64,000 nucleotides of DNA from Flavilitoribacter nigricans DSM 23189 = NBRC 102662 (GCF_002646595.1 NZ_PDUD01000028.1:1-64000); one strand, 5' to 3'; numbered from the stretch's first letter, positions 8,474 to 18,309 are shown. Notes: generated by a model from the letters alone, not told the origin. Numbers and translations: made by a program.

Positions 8474-8809
8474 CTAGAGATAAAATACGAGTCGTAAATC
8501 ACTATACTAAACTGCACAAAGTGCACAAGATCGAACAATTTGCAAAACCTTAATCTTGTGCACCATAACTCAAAGAATACCAGTCCATTAGAGCAAGTGC
8601 ACAAGATGCACAACATATTTTCATCAAAAAACTCCAGATTTTTTTCTTTTCAACAGCATTACGTTCAAACAACTGAATATCAGCATTTTATTTTTTGATT
8701 TTTATTTCCTAAATCTCCGGAAATTTTTTGTGCTTTGCCCAGACAGCTTGCCTCCCCTATTCTGTTAAAGTTTCAGTCTAAATTTTGACAGCAAAAATAA
8801 TTTGAATTA
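8474..8809. repeat. 336-bp gap with GTGCACAAGAT inverted and direct repeats
   Basis: No convincing gene. An 11-mer GTGCACAAGAT occurs at 8521-8531 and 8597-8607, and its perfect reverse complement at 8553-8563; shorter TGCACAA copies flank the first and last (8513-8519, 8607-8613). The first pair could form an 11-bp stem with a 21-base loop. The rest is AT-rich. A sequence close to the -7 element (TCTAAATTTTGAC, about 8778) lies roughly 25 bases before the downstream regulator gene. The repeats could be operator sites of that regulator or ends of a lost element. Confidence 0.6.
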
Positions 8810-9067
8810 ATGGCGAACAAGAAAGAGGTGAATCGAGTAAAGGCCGTCCTGAAAGAACAGGGGCGATCCCAAAGTTGGCTCGCCGAGAAACTCGGTTACA
8901 CCTTTGCCACTGTAAATGGATGGTGTAACAATCGAAATCAACCCTACTTGGTGGATATTGTGAGAATGGCCGAGTTGCTTGAAGTAGCACCGGCAGATCT
9001 GATAGTGGACGGCGCAAAAAAAGGAAAAGGCCTGACTGAAAGCCAAGCCTTTACTGAATTTAGCTAA
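8810..9067 (+). CDS. XRE/Cro-CI family helix-turn-helix regulator
   Basis: An 85-residue single-domain DNA-binding protein. Residues 8-62 form the five-helix HTH_3 domain: VKAVLKEQGRSQSWLAEKLG (helices 1-2), YTFATVNGWCNNRNQP (recognition helix and turn), then VDIVRMAELLEV and PADLIVDG. The last 20 residues are a short polar tail. It is the last gene of the island, just before the tRNA-Cys gene, and the repeats upstream of it are candidate operators. Regulators of this size often control restriction genes or element excision; which of these applies is not visible. Confidence 0.88.
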   Translation: MANKKEVNRVKAVLKEQGRSQSWLAEKLGYTFATVNGWCNNRNQPYLVDIVRMAELLEVAPADLIVDGAKKGKGLTESQAFTEFS

Positions 9068-9157
9068 ATTCTTTTGAAAACGACTGCTGAAACGACGGCT
9101 AGCTCCAACTAGTTCGTCATAACATTTTGAAATACAGCCACCTATTCAAAAGCTGAG

Positions 9158-9228
9158 AGGTTGGGAGCGGATTCGAACCGCCGTACGAGGTTTTGCAGAC
9201 CTCTGCCTAGCCACTCGGCCACCCAACC
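9158..9228 (-). tRNA. tRNA-Cys (anticodon GCA)
   Basis: Read on the minus strand it folds as a 71-base cloverleaf. The acceptor arms GGTTGGG and CCCAACC pair fully, the anticodon stem GAGGT/ACCTC carries loop CTGCAAA with anticodon GCA, and the T arm GGCGG-TTCGAAT-CCGCT has one G-U pair. The 3' CCA is not encoded. The 3' end points toward the accessory island at lower coordinates, the orientation expected if the island entered at the tRNA 3' end. Confidence 0.95.
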
Positions 9229-9255
9229 GGGTATACGTCCTTTCAAACGCGAACG

Positions 9256-9286
9256 CAAATATACGTCAATTTTTATGGCTACGCAA
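9256..9286 (-). promoter_or_regulatory. Promoter of tRNA-Cys
   Basis: On the minus strand TATATTTG (9263-9256) matches the Bacteroidota -7 consensus TAnnTTTG, with TTG at 9286-9284 twenty bases upstream as the -33 element. This leaves a leader of about 20 bases before the tRNA, a normal distance. Confidence 0.6.
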
Positions 9287-9319
9287 TCCGAATGAATTTT
9301 TTTTTATGTGTTTCTCAAA

Positions 9320-10312
9320 TTAGGTGTTGGGGGTATGCCCTTTCCCGATAGTGAAATAGAAGGTGGTGCCGTCGCCCGGGCGGCTTTCGTACCAGATCTC
9401 CCCGCGGTGGAGTTTGACGATCTTTTTGCAGATGGCCAGTCCGATGCCGGAGCCGGGCAGGCTGCGATCCGTCAGTCGCTGAAAGGGTAGAAATACTTTT
9501 TTGCTGAAGCTTTCGTCCAGGCCGATGCCGTTGTCTTTAACCGTGAATTTCCAGTGGGTATCAACGTCCTCGGCGGTAATCCGAATTTCCGGTGGCTCTT
9601 CGCTCTGGAATTTTATGGCATTGCTCAGGAGGTTTTGAAACAATTGGACCATGCCCGATTTGGAAGCCTGCATGACCGACGGAAGGGGACCGATGTGCAG
9701 TTGGGTCTGGGTATCGGCCAGTTCGGAATGTAAGTTGAACTTCACCATGCCCATGATCTCGTTCATATCGATATCGGCAAACATCTCCTTTTGTTCCTGA
9801 ATGAAGGAGTACTCCAGCAGGTCCTTGATGATGTCGTTCATCTGCCGGGCGCCGGAAGTGATGTACTGCAGAAATTCATCGGCTTCTTCGCCCAGTTGCC
9901 CTCCGTAGCGGCGCTGCAGCAGTTGGGCGTAACTGGCAATGGTGCGCAGAGGGCTTTTCAGGTCGTGGGAGGCGATGTAGGAGAACTGCTCCAATTCTTC
10001 GTAGGACATCTCCAGCCGGTCCAGGCTTTCCCGTAGTTGGCGGGATTGCTCTTCCAATTGTAATTTTTGCAGCAGCAGGGTCTGGTTGACCTCTTCGATC
10101 TCCTCCTGTTTTTTTTGCAGATCGTCTATCGCCTGATTGAGTAGATTGATGGCAATGCTTTTATCCTTCAGGGTACGGGCATTCAGAAAATCCAGTCGCT
10201 CCTGATTTTTTTCCAGCACCGGAATAAAAGCGCTACATATCCGCTCCTGCACAGCCGGATCGATCGCCAGTTCGGCCAGTATTTTTCCTAGTGTAGTTTT
10301 TAAGTCGTCCAT
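9320..10312 (-). CDS. Cytoplasmic sensor histidine kinase
   Basis: A 330-residue kinase without membrane segments. A coiled coil (about 55-108) leads into HisKA with the phosphoacceptor His 116 in SYIASHDLKSPLR, then HATPase_c with N box QNLLSNAIKFQ, G1 DNGIGLD and G2 GSGIGLAI. The family resembles phytochrome-type and light/NO-type kinases that take their signal from a separate or N-terminal sensor. Here the sensor is probably the FIST protein encoded 34 bases upstream on the same strand, so the two would act as a split receptor. No response regulator gene is next to it; the phosphate target is unknown. Confidence 0.92.
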   Translation of the reverse strand: MDDLKTTLGKILAELAIDPAVQERICSAFIPVLEKNQERLDFLNARTLKDKSIAINLLNQAIDDLQKKQEEIEEVNQTLLLQKLQLEEQSRQLRESLDRLEMSYEELEQFSYIASHDLKSPLRTIASYAQLLQRRYGGQLGEEADEFLQYITSGARQMNDIIKDLLEYSFIQEQKEMFADIDMNEIMGMVKFNLHSELADTQTQLHIGPLPSVMQASKSGMVQLFQNLLSNAIKFQSEEPPEIRITAEDVDTHWKFTVKDNGIGLDESFSKKVFLPFQRLTDRSLPGSGIGLAICKKIVKLHRGEIWYESRPGDGTTFYFTIGKGHTPNT

Positions 10313-10346
10313 TTTTAAAGATTCTGGTGATCAGGAGCATTACTGA

Positions 10347-11519
10347 TCAACATTCCCGCAGGAGTAATAGCGAGCAGGTCTCATTATGAAAGTCGCAATA
10401 TCCCTGATCGTCAACGCCCAATTCTCCGTAGGAAAAGAAACCGATCAGCGGTTTTTCCCACTGTTCGTACACCCCTTTGATCTCATCCCCGATAAACGGC
10501 CCCAGCGCCGAATGGCGCCCTTTGCAGGAGAAGAGCAGCATGGCGTCCGCCGCCGCGTGCTTTTCGTGAAAGGTGGAGAATTCTGTCAGGGTCTGGTCGA
10601 TCACATTGATGCCGGGCGACATGGAGAAGCGGAACTGATCGCCTTCACGTACGCCCGCGGCCAGGGTCAGGGAGCCGTCCTCTTCGTTTCCGATCAACGG
10701 CGAACGCAGTACCCGGTTGCCGTTTTCCTTGATGATCTGCAGCGGATACTGGGTACTCATATTCTCCAGCGACTGTTTCCGGATCTCCGCACTACTGAAA
10801 TAACCGAAGTGCTTGATGAAGAAATCCAGCGCCGGCTGATCGTCGATCGTATGCACTACATTGCCGTCCGCCCGGGTGATCGTATGCACGGTACCGATGG
10901 CCTCCCAGCCACTGATGGCGATACCTTCGCAGCGCACCTTTTGGTTGTCGAATATCAAGGCGAATAAGGCATTATCACTGATGGCGGTATTCGAAAAGAC
11001 CAATGTCCGGGAAAGTTGCAGATCGTCGCCGGCAAGCGCCCCGAAGATGGGACGGTTCAGATCACCGAAGGCCGTTTTGAACCCGTCAATAATGTTATCC
11101 GCATTTACACTGAAACCGCCCGAGAAGACCACGGAGGCCGGTTCTTCAAAACAGGATAGTGCGAAATGTCCAAGGTCTACGGCTTGCTGGTGGGTACATT
11201 CCTGATCGGGACTCGACTCGTAGATCCGGAAGGTAGATGGTTCCGGATCCAGCAGGAGACAGACGATCGATTGATCGAAAAATGATCCGTCGCAGATCTC
11301 ACCGGCAGAGGTGCACCCGACACAGGTAATATCTCTTTGCTGAAAAATAACCTGAATAGTGGAGATATCCTGTTCGATCGAACAGAATACAATGGCTAGA
11401 GTAGGTTGAAACTGATGGTTGATGCAAGCGTCAACTTTCACTTCCAGATCCCTCGGATCCTGAGTAGCAAAAGAATGGCTGTTCATGGCGTTTATCGTTT
11501 GGTTCAGTAACCGGAGCAA
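10347..11519 (-). CDS. FIST N/C domain sensory protein
   Basis: A 390-residue soluble protein carrying FIST_N (about 35-215; TLAIVFCS, GCTSAGEICDG, SVVFSGGFSVNADNIIDG, FGALAGDD) and FIST_C (about 220-375; AISGWEAIG, GNRVLRSPLIG, DAMLLFSCKGRHSALG, PLIGFFSYGELG). FIST is a sensory domain, thought to bind small ligands such as amino acids, and is commonly coupled to kinases or cyclic-di-GMP enzymes. This copy has no output domain, and the histidine kinase gene follows it directly, so they likely form one signalling unit. An internal ATG at 11486 (MNSHSF) is an alternative start. Confidence 0.9.
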   Translation of the reverse strand: MLRLLNQTINAMNSHSFATQDPRDLEVKVDACINHQFQPTLAIVFCSIEQDISTIQVIFQQRDITCVGCTSAGEICDGSFFDQSIVCLLLDPEPSTFRIYESSPDQECTHQQAVDLGHFALSCFEEPASVVFSGGFSVNADNIIDGFKTAFGDLNRPIFGALAGDDLQLSRTLVFSNTAISDNALFALIFDNQKVRCEGIAISGWEAIGTVHTITRADGNVVHTIDDQPALDFFIKHFGYFSSAEIRKQSLENMSTQYPLQIIKENGNRVLRSPLIGNEEDGSLTLAAGVREGDQFRFSMSPGINVIDQTLTEFSTFHEKHAAADAMLLFSCKGRHSALGPFIGDEIKGVYEQWEKPLIGFFSYGELGVDDQGYCDFHNETCSLLLLREC

Positions 11520-11670
11520 AGTTTTTCGGAAAAACAGACGGCGTTCGGGCTTTGTCCCCTGCTGCCTTCTCTGTGAAGATAATAAATCTCCCGGAAGATC
11601 AGTATATTAGGGCAATTGTCGTAATTTAAGTATACTCTAAACTGATAAAAAAGTTCTAAAAAATTTACTT

Positions 11671-12159
11671 ATGGAATTTCGGCGTATCCTCCTGATGATC
11701 ACTCTGCTTTTTTTGTTCTCCCATTCCGGCTTTTCCCAACTCGACCGGGTATCCGGTTTTTGGAAAGGAACCTTCACCTGTCCCAAGACCGGAGAAGATA
11801 TCGAGATCGAACTTCAATTGGTAACCAGCCCGCGGGAAAACGGGAAAAAAGACCGGAATTACGTCCTGGGTGCCGCCCGGGGCAGCGGCAAGCAACGGAT
11901 CAATGACCGCCTCTACGACTTTCAGTTCAACTCCTTTGTACACAAAGATAATTCGATCACGGCCCGGATCTACCGGCTGACGGAAGAGAAACAAAAAGAT
12001 CCGGACCCGAGTCTGGGTCAGGACGTCATTTTGCTGCTGGAAAAACGAAATGGGAAATATGTCATGACGGGAAACTGGGTGTATCAGGATGATGCTTCCC
12101 GGGACTGTGCCCGCGGCAATATCACGCTGGAACGCACGCGATCCACGATCCGGCCCTGA
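11671..12159 (+). CDS. Secreted protein of unknown function
   Basis: A 162-residue protein with a clear signal peptide (RRILLMITLLFLFSHSGFSQ, residues 4-23). The mature part is beta-rich, with strands such as GFWKGTFTC, IEIELQL and GKYVMTGNWVYQ suggesting a small lipocalin-like barrel. Two cysteines (in GTFTCPKTG and SRDCARG) could form a disulfide. I do not recognise a family. It converges on the CHU_C protein gene with only three bases between the stop codons. Confidence 0.75.
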   Translation: MEFRRILLMITLLFLFSHSGFSQLDRVSGFWKGTFTCPKTGEDIEIELQLVTSPRENGKKDRNYVLGAARGSGKQRINDRLYDFQFNSFVHKDNSITARIYRLTEEKQKDPDPSLGQDVILLLEKRNGKYVMTGNWVYQDDASRDCARGNITLERTRSTIRP

Positions 12160-12162
12160 TGC

Positions 12163-13926
12163 TTAACGCAACAGCAATACCGTCCCTTTTTTCTCGATAA
12201 GCTGTCCGCTGTTCTGTTTCATTTTGATGAGGTAAACGTACATGCCCTGCGGAAGCGGCCGTCCGTTCTTGCGACCATCCCAGCCGATGCTTAGATCCTG
12301 GCTTTCAAAGATGATCCCGCCGTAGCGGTCGTAAATGGTCATCAGGTATTCCTGCGATCCACCGAACTGCAGTACCGGTTTGAATTCGCGATTGACGCCA
12401 TTGGGCACAAAGGCATTGGGTACAAAGAGTTTGGCCGACTGCTCCAGACAGACCACATTGGAAACGGACTGAACCGTTATCGACTGTCCCGAAAGGGCCA
12501 CTTCTTCATTACTGACCACGTAGTAGCAGAGGGCTGCCTGTGAGGGATCCGTCAGATCAACGGGATCTACGTGCGTGCGTCCACTTTCGCTGTACGTCGC
12601 TTCAAAGGTTTCGCTGGCCCCCATGATCCGGTATACCTCGTAGGAAGATACCTGTCCTGCTTCATTAGCGTAAGGCGTCCAGTTCAATACATTTTCGCTG
12701 TTATCACCGGTGGAGCCGCTCAAATAAATAGTACTGGCCGCATTGGACACGATCATATTACCACACTGATCCTCCGCTTCAATACGATAGGTCAAAGGAC
12801 CGGAATTGGCGAGGGCAGTCATATCCAGAAACTGCTCGTCTTCGGCCATAATGTCCGTAAGCGGCGAAAAATCCGAGCCATTGTCGGAGCGGAAAAGCGT
12901 TGCGGAGCGCAGGGGCACATCGGGTTCCAATACCCAGTTTACGGTGACGGATTCGGGAGCGACTTCCAGATTGGTCACTACCAGGTCCCTTACGGCCTGC
13001 ACTACGCCTACTTCCACACAGGTTTCATTGGATAAGGACATATCGCCACTGCCCGCCGCTACCGCCTGTACCTTAAAGCAGAACAGGCTGCCGTCATTGG
13101 TAGCCGGAAAAGTAAACGTATTGACCGTACCTTCCACGGCACCCGCCAGCATATACGGACCGGGGGTTCCGCTAAGCGTTTCGCTCACCAGGATCTCGTA
13201 ACGTTCCACGCCTTCGGGCCAGTTGATGTATTCCGTCCAGCGTAGGTTGACCTCCTGGCTGCAACTGTCTACGGAAACGATCTCCGTAAAAATAGTCTGA
13301 TGGGGATCGGGCACCAGACTGACATTGCCACAGGGATCGAGCGCGACCACAAAATAGGTTTCCGGTCGCTCTCCGGGTCCGGCCGATAAGTCCGTGTAGA
13401 CGAGGCTGTCGTAGATCGTATCCAGGATGGTGGTGCCCAGTGCATTCTGTCGGGAGACGATATATCCGATCACTTCGGGCGACGGGCTGGGAGTCCATTC
13501 CACACGTACTGTCGTTTCGTCCTCTACCGTTACCAGCCGGATCGGTCCGGCATCGGGTATCCGGTTATCGAGGGTATCCGATCTTAATATTGGTTCTCCG
13601 GCACACTCCAGATCGCTTTCCAGATAATAATACCAGGTTTGGTTGCCGGCGCCATCGTGGTAGTAGGAAGACTGGTTTTGGTTCGTTACCGTATCCAGGA
13701 CATCGTACGGCCCGGTTATGTCCTGACTGCTGTAGATGAGGTAGCCGTTGAACGTACCGCAGTTATTTACGGGCGTGTTCCAGCGCAGGGTGTCGTTCTG
13801 AACACAGAGGAATTCCGGCGCATTGATCTGCGCCTGCAGTGGAGAAGAAAGTGGAAAGAGGAAGGCAATTAAAATAGCAATTTGAAAAATTGACCGGTAT
13901 CCCAAATGCTTAAAGTCTGAGTTCAT
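12163..13926 (-). CDS. Secreted fibronectin type III protein with CHU_C (T9SS type B) tail
   Basis: A 587-residue exported protein. A signal peptide occupies about residues 10-32 (FQIAILIAFLFPLSSPLQAQ). The middle is a series of about five fibronectin type III-like modules, each with a conserved tryptophan or YxV core (ETTVRVEWTPSP, QEVNLRWTEY, ESVTVNWVLEP, NSENVLNWTPY). The end SAKLFVPNAFVPNGVN through RYGGIIFES, GWDGRKNGRPLPQGMYVYLI and KGTVLLLR is the gliding-motility-associated CHU_C sorting domain that directs type IX secretion (type B). It probably sits on the cell surface. Its start overlaps the stop of the upstream lipoprotein gene (TAATG), so they are translationally coupled. Confidence 0.92.
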   Translation of the reverse strand: MNSDFKHLGYRSIFQIAILIAFLFPLSSPLQAQINAPEFLCVQNDTLRWNTPVNNCGTFNGYLIYSSQDITGPYDVLDTVTNQNQSSYYHDGAGNQTWYYYLESDLECAGEPILRSDTLDNRIPDAGPIRLVTVEDETTVRVEWTPSPSPEVIGYIVSRQNALGTTILDTIYDSLVYTDLSAGPGERPETYFVVALDPCGNVSLVPDPHQTIFTEIVSVDSCSQEVNLRWTEYINWPEGVERYEILVSETLSGTPGPYMLAGAVEGTVNTFTFPATNDGSLFCFKVQAVAAGSGDMSLSNETCVEVGVVQAVRDLVVTNLEVAPESVTVNWVLEPDVPLRSATLFRSDNGSDFSPLTDIMAEDEQFLDMTALANSGPLTYRIEAEDQCGNMIVSNAASTIYLSGSTGDNSENVLNWTPYANEAGQVSSYEVYRIMGASETFEATYSESGRTHVDPVDLTDPSQAALCYYVVSNEEVALSGQSITVQSVSNVVCLEQSAKLFVPNAFVPNGVNREFKPVLQFGGSQEYLMTIYDRYGGIIFESQDLSIGWDGRKNGRPLPQGMYVYLIKMKQNSGQLIEKKGTVLLLR

Positions 13927-14684
13927 TAGTCTGTCGTCTTTAATCGTTCCGCAGCTTTTTGTTCGAGTTGTTCCATCGGATAACGATCCGCCAGTTCGTA
14001 AGCGATGGATTGCGCCCCCAGATTCTTCCGATAATAGACCAATCCAATACCTTTAGCGTAGATCTCCTCACCGTCAAATCGAGGCTCGATACTTCCTTCC
14101 GTCACCGAATTATCTTCCACCAGTTCACGTACTTCAAAGCGGACCGCATCGTAGGAATTACCCTGTACGGTATAGGTTGTATCGCCTACATAACGCCGAT
14201 TTTTTATCAGTGTTGTGGTATTGCCTGTTTCATTTGGAAAATCAAATCGCACCTTGTAAAGAAATATACCGCTGCTGTCGCTCACGGAGAATGGGAAGAC
14301 ATTTCCAACCAGTACTTCCGCCGCGATCCGCTTTTGCCGGCCGGTCGAATCCGGCACGTACAGGAACAGGTCCTGCAACAGCATGCCGTTGCTCACCAGC
14401 TCTTCTCGCACCAGTTGTAGCGGATTGAGATCATACTCGTAATAGGTGCCGGTGAGATAGATCCCTTCATCCTGCAAAAAAGAACGATAATACCAGTAAG
14501 CCGGGCTGAGGGAATCCTGACCGATCGGCCGATATTCGTACACCTCCCCTTCCGTCAGCTTCTTCAGCGGAAAGTAGTAATCGCGAATGTCTTTTTGTCC
14601 GGATGGATTACAGCCCAGGAATAAGACCAGGGCGCAGGCCAGGGCCGGGAATAAGCGGTGTTCGGTGAAGTTCTTTATCGACAT
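13926..14684 (-). CDS. Putative lipoprotein of unknown function
   Basis: A 252-residue protein with a lipoprotein signal (LACALVLFLGC, lipobox cysteine at about residue 25), so it is expected to be anchored in a membrane facing the periplasm. The mature part is beta-rich and acidic, with several YY-containing strands (TGEV-like YEYRP, AYWYYRSF, TGTYYEYD). No family recognised. It is transcribed with, and overlaps by one base, the CHU_C surface protein gene, which suggests the two work together at the cell envelope. Confidence 0.8.
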   Translation of the reverse strand: MSIKNFTEHRLFPALACALVLFLGCNPSGQKDIRDYYFPLKKLTEGEVYEYRPIGQDSLSPAYWYYRSFLQDEGIYLTGTYYEYDLNPLQLVREELVSNGMLLQDLFLYVPDSTGRQKRIAAEVLVGNVFPFSVSDSSGIFLYKVRFDFPNETGNTTTLIKNRRYVGDTTYTVQGNSYDAVRFEVRELVEDNSVTEGSIEPRFDGEEIYAKGIGLVYYRKNLGAQSIAYELADRYPMEQLEQKAAERLKTTD

Positions 14685-14985
14685 TTTGAGTAATTTGCAA
14701 ATAGCTATAAAACTGTAAAAATTTCAGTTTGTTATAAATACGTGCCAATATGGCACAAATTGAGCTGTTCAGGCGATATGGTACGATTATCGTTACCGAA
14801 AAAGAGCAAGCCTTACCTTGATGGTTTGAAATTGCGATATCTTTGCGGCAGGATACCCCAGCCTGTGTCCTAATTTCGGGACGGATCATCTAAAAACAAC
14901 CCTGATCCGTCACTACGATTGGCACATTCTGCAAATCCTGGCTTATCTTTGCAGCTCATTTGATAATACTGATAATTCAAGATAT
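14685..14985 (+). promoter_or_regulatory. secA upstream region with two promoters and hairpins
   Basis: Two sites match TAnnTTTG on the plus strand: TATCTTTG at 14838-14845 with TTG at 14818-14820 (17-base spacing), and TATCTTTG at 14944-14951 with TTG at 14919-14921 (22-base spacing), the latter 34 bases before the secA ATG. Between them lies a 9-bp inverted repeat GACGGATCA/TGATCCGTC (14880-14888 and 14903-14911), so the longer transcript has a leader able to fold. GTGCCA-ATA-TGGCAC at 14740-14754 is a further small palindrome. Confidence 0.5.
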
Positions 14986-17900
14986 ATGTTTAAAGGAATA
15001 ACGGATTCCGTCAAAAAGATCTTTGGTAGTAAATACGAACGAGATGTCAAAAACTACATGCCGATCGTAGACGAGATCAACGAGATCTACGAAACGCTCG
15101 GGAGTCTGAGTAACGATGAGCTCCGCAACAAATCCCTGGAGTTTCGTAGCCGGATCGCCGACCACCTGGCCGGAATTGACGAAGATATCCAAAACCTGCG
15201 AGATCAGGCCGAAGAAGAAGAGAACCTCATCCAGAAAGAAAGCTACTTCTCAGAGATCGACAATCTCATCAAGGAAAGAGATACGCACCTCGAAGATATT
15301 CTCAAAGAGATCCTTCCCGAAGCTTTCGCCGTAGTTAAAGAGACCGCCCGGCGGTTCTCCGAAAATGAGACCATCGCCGTTACCGCCACCGATCACGACC
15401 GCGAACTGGCGGCCAGGACCGGCAAAGGTGCCTACATCAAGATCGAGGGTGACCAGGCCATCTACCACAACAGCTGGGTAGCTGCCGGTGGTGAGATCAC
15501 CTGGAATATGGTACACTACGACGTACAGCTGATCGGTGGTATGGTACTCCACGACGGTAAGATCGCGGAGATGGCAACCGGTGAAGGTAAAACCCTGGTG
15601 GCCACCCTGCCCGCTTATCTGAACGGACTTTCCGGCAAGGGCGTCCATGTGATCACCGTAAACGACTATCTGGCCCGACGGGATTCCGAGTGGGTAGGCC
15701 CCCTGTTTGAATTCCTGTTCCTGACCATCGACTGTATCGATAAATACCGGCCGCATTCGCCGGACCGTATCAACGCCTACAAATGCGATATCACCTACGG
15801 TACCAACAATGAATTCGGCTTCGATTACCTGCGGGACAATATGGTCCGCTCGATGGAAGAAAAAGTACAGGGTAAGCACCACTTCGCCATGATCGATGAG
15901 GTGGACTCCGTACTGATCGATGATGCCCGTACGCCGCTGATCATTTCCGGTCCGGTACCCCAGGGTAGTGAAGATCAGGAATACAATGAGCTGAAACCAC
16001 ATATCGAACGCCTGGTGAGCGCCCAGCGCAAAATGGTTCAGGAATACCTGGCCGAAGCCAAGAAACTGTTCAAGGAAGGAAATACCGGTCTGCAGGACGG
16101 AGAAGGTGGTATGGCCCTGTTGCGGGCATTCCACGGTCTGCCTAAATACCGGCCATTGATCAAGTTCCTCAGTGAAGAAGGGGTAAAAGTGACCCTCCAG
16201 AAGACGGAGAACCACTACATGCAGGAGCAATCCAAGAACATGCACCTGGTGGACGATCCGCTGTACTTCATCATCGACGAAAAGAACCGAAGCGTTGAGC
16301 TGACCGATAACGGCGCGGAATACCTGGCCAAATTTAACGAAGACTCCCAATTCTTCATTATGCCGGATATCGCGACCAACATGGTGGCTATCGATAATAA
16401 CGAGGAACTGACTGCGAAAGAAAAAGAAGAAGCCAAAAATAAACTGGCCCAGGATTTCGCGGTAAAATCCAAACGCCTGCACTCCATCAGCCAGCTCCTT
16501 AAGGCGTATACCATGTTCGAACGGGACGAGGAATACGTGGTGATGGACAATCAGGTAAAGATCGTGGACGAGCAGACGGGCCGGATGATGGAAGGCCGTC
16601 GCTATTCCGACGGTCTGCACCAGGCCCTGGAAGCGAAGGAGAACGTAAAAGTCGGTGATATCACCCAGACCTACGCAACCGTTACGCTCCAGAACTACTT
16701 CCGGATGTACCACAAACTGGCGGGTATGACCGGTACGGCCGAAACGGAAGCCAGCGAACTCTGGGACATCTACAAACTGGATGTAGTCGTGATCCCCACC
16801 AATAAGCCCATTATCCGGGATGACCGTGAGGACCTCGTATATAAGACCGAAAGAGAAAAATTCAATGCCGTTATCGATGAGATCGTATCGATGAGTGAAG
16901 CCGGAAGACCAACCCTGGTGGGTACCACCTCGGTGGATATTTCCGAAAAACTCAGCCGGATGCTGCAGATCCGCGGTATTGACCACAATATTCTGAACGC
17001 GAAACAGCACCAGCGCGAGGCCGAGATCGTAGCCGAAGCCGGTAAGCCGGGCAATGTGACTATTGCCACCAACATGGCCGGTCGGGGTACGGATATCAAG
17101 ATCAGCGATCAGGTGAAAGCCGCCGGTGGTCTGGCCATTATCGGTACCGAACGACACGATTCACGGCGGATCGACCGCCAGTTGCGTGGTCGTGCCGGTC
17201 GTCAGGGAGACCCGGGTAGCTCTCAGTTCTACGTTTCCCTTGAGGATAAGCTGATGCGTCTGTTCCAGACCGAACGTATTGCCGGCCTCATGGACCGTAT
17301 GGGCCACCAGGAAGGCGAGGTGATCCAGCACCGCATGGTTTCCAAGTCCATCGAGCGCGCTCAGAAAAAAGTAGAAGAAAACAACTTCGGTATCCGGAAG
17401 CGTCTGCTGGAATACGATGATGTGATGAACATCCAGCGGGAAGCGATCTACAAAAAACGGGATAACGCCCTTTCCGGAGATCGCCTGTCGGTCGACCTCA
17501 ACCACATGTTCGAATCCATGATCGACAATCTGGTCTACGAACATAAAATGAACGGAGATGCGGAGACCTTCCGCCGGGCCGCGCTGAGTATTCTCGGTTT
17601 TGATCCGCAGATCGAAGCCGCCGATTTCAAAGAAGGAGCGACCGAAGACGTCAGCGATCGCATTTACGATCAGTTCCGGGAATTCTACGATCGTAAATCC
17701 CAGGCGATCACGGATGTGCTGATGCCTCAGGTACAACACGTCTACGAGAACCAGGGCCAGCGCTATAAGCGTATTGTACTGCCGTTTACCGACGGTAGCT
17801 CGCACCCGCTGCCCGTAACTGCGGACATTGCGGATGCCGTGAAAACGAAAGGCAAATCCATCGTTCGGGATATTGAAAAAGCCGTTACGCTTGCCATTAT

Positions 17901-18309
17901 TGACGAAAAATGGAAAGAACACCTGCGGAGTATGGACGAATTGAAAGAATCCGTACAGGCGGCTTCCTTCGAGCAGAAAGACCCGTTGGTGGTATATAAA
18001 ATGGAAGCTTTCAACCTCTTCGAACAATTGGTATTCGACGTCAACGAAAGCGTAACTTCCTACCTGGCTAAAGGATCCCTGCCGGCTACTCCGGAACAGG
18101 AAGAACTGCGTCAGGCCCGCGAGCAACGCACGGATATGAGCAAGGTGAGCACCAACCGTACCGGTGAAGCCGCCCGTCAGGCCGGCGAAGCCGTAAGCCG
18201 CAAACGCGCCAAGCCGGAGACATTCAAACGGACCGAGAAGAAGGTCGGCCGGAATGATCCATGTCCCTGCGGTAGCGGTAAGAAGTACAAGCAGTGCCAC
18301 GGAAGATAG
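14986..18309 (+). CDS. secA: Protein translocase ATPase SecA
   Basis: The motor that drives unfolded preproteins through SecYEG at the inner membrane. At 1107 residues it is longer than the about 900 of Escherichia coli, as is usual in Bacteroidota, because of insertions in the N-terminal and preprotein cross-linking regions. Visible motifs are Walker [14 protein letters not shown], the DEAD-like box [18 protein letters not shown], the second motor domain with [10 protein letters not shown] and [13 protein letters not shown], the helical scaffold [16 protein letters not shown], and the C-terminal SEC-C zinc motif [18 protein letters not shown]. All key residues are present. It has its own promoters upstream. 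Confidence 0.99.
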   Translation: MFKGITDSVKKIFGSKYERDVKNYMPIVDEINEIYETLGSLSNDELRNKSLEFRSRIADHLAGIDEDIQNLRDQAEEEENLIQKESYFSEIDNLIKERDTHLEDILKEILPEAFAVVKETARRFSENETIAVTATDHDRELAARTGKGAYIKIEGDQAIYHNSWVAAGGEITWNMVHYDVQLIGGMVLHDGKIAEMATGEGKTLVATLPAYLNGLSGKGVHVITVNDYLARRDSEWVGPLFEFLFLTIDCIDKYRPHSPDRINAYKCDITYGTNNEFGFDYLRDNMVRSMEEKVQGKHHFAMIDEVDSVLIDDARTPLIISGPVPQGSEDQEYNELKPHIERLVSAQRKMVQEYLAEAKKLFKEGNTGLQDGEGGMALLRAFHGLPKYRPLIKFLSEEGVKVTLQKTENHYMQEQSKNMHLVDDPLYFIIDEKNRSVELTDNGAEYLAKFNEDSQFFIMPDIATNMVAIDNNEELTAKEKEEAKNKLAQDFAVKSKRLHSISQLLKAYTMFERDEEYVVMDNQVKIVDEQTGRMMEGRRYSDGLHQALEAKENVKVGDITQTYATVTLQNYFRMYHKLAGMTGTAETEASELWDIYKLDVVVIPTNKPIIRDDREDLVYKTEREKFNAVIDEIVSMSEAGRPTLVGTTSVDISEKLSRMLQIRGIDHNILNAKQHQREAEIVAEAGKPGNVTIATNMAGRGTDIKISDQVKAAGGLAIIGTERHDSRRIDRQLRGRAGRQGDPGSSQFYVSLEDKLMRLFQTERIAGLMDRMGHQEGEVIQHRMVSKSIERAQKKVEENNFGIRKRLLEYDDVMNIQREAIYKKRDNALSGDRLSVDLNHMFESMIDNLVYEHKMNGDAETFRRAALSILGFDPQIEAADFKEGATEDVSDRIYDQFREFYDRKSQAITDVLMPQVQHVYENQGQRYKRIVLPFTDGSSHPLPVTADIADAVKTKGKSIVRDIEKAVTLAIIDEKWKEHLRSMDELKESVQAASFEQKDPLVVYKMEAFNLFEQLVFDVNESVTSYLAKGSLPATPEQEELRQAREQRTDMSKVSTNRTGEAARQAGEAVSRKRAKPETFKRTEKKVGRNDPCPCGSGKKYKQCHGR

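Noticed and set aside
8474-8809. Retron msr/msd or other structured RNA in the repeat-containing gap
   Set aside because: No reverse transcriptase gene lies nearby and the repeats do not form a long branched stem.
1-9100. Prophage
   Set aside because: No capsid, tail, terminase or lysis genes; content is nuclease, ATPase and transposition functions only.
15250-17157. 635-codon minus-strand frame opposite secA
   Set aside because: secA is complete and conserved over this stretch; the antisense frame has no recognisable domain and reflects codon bias.
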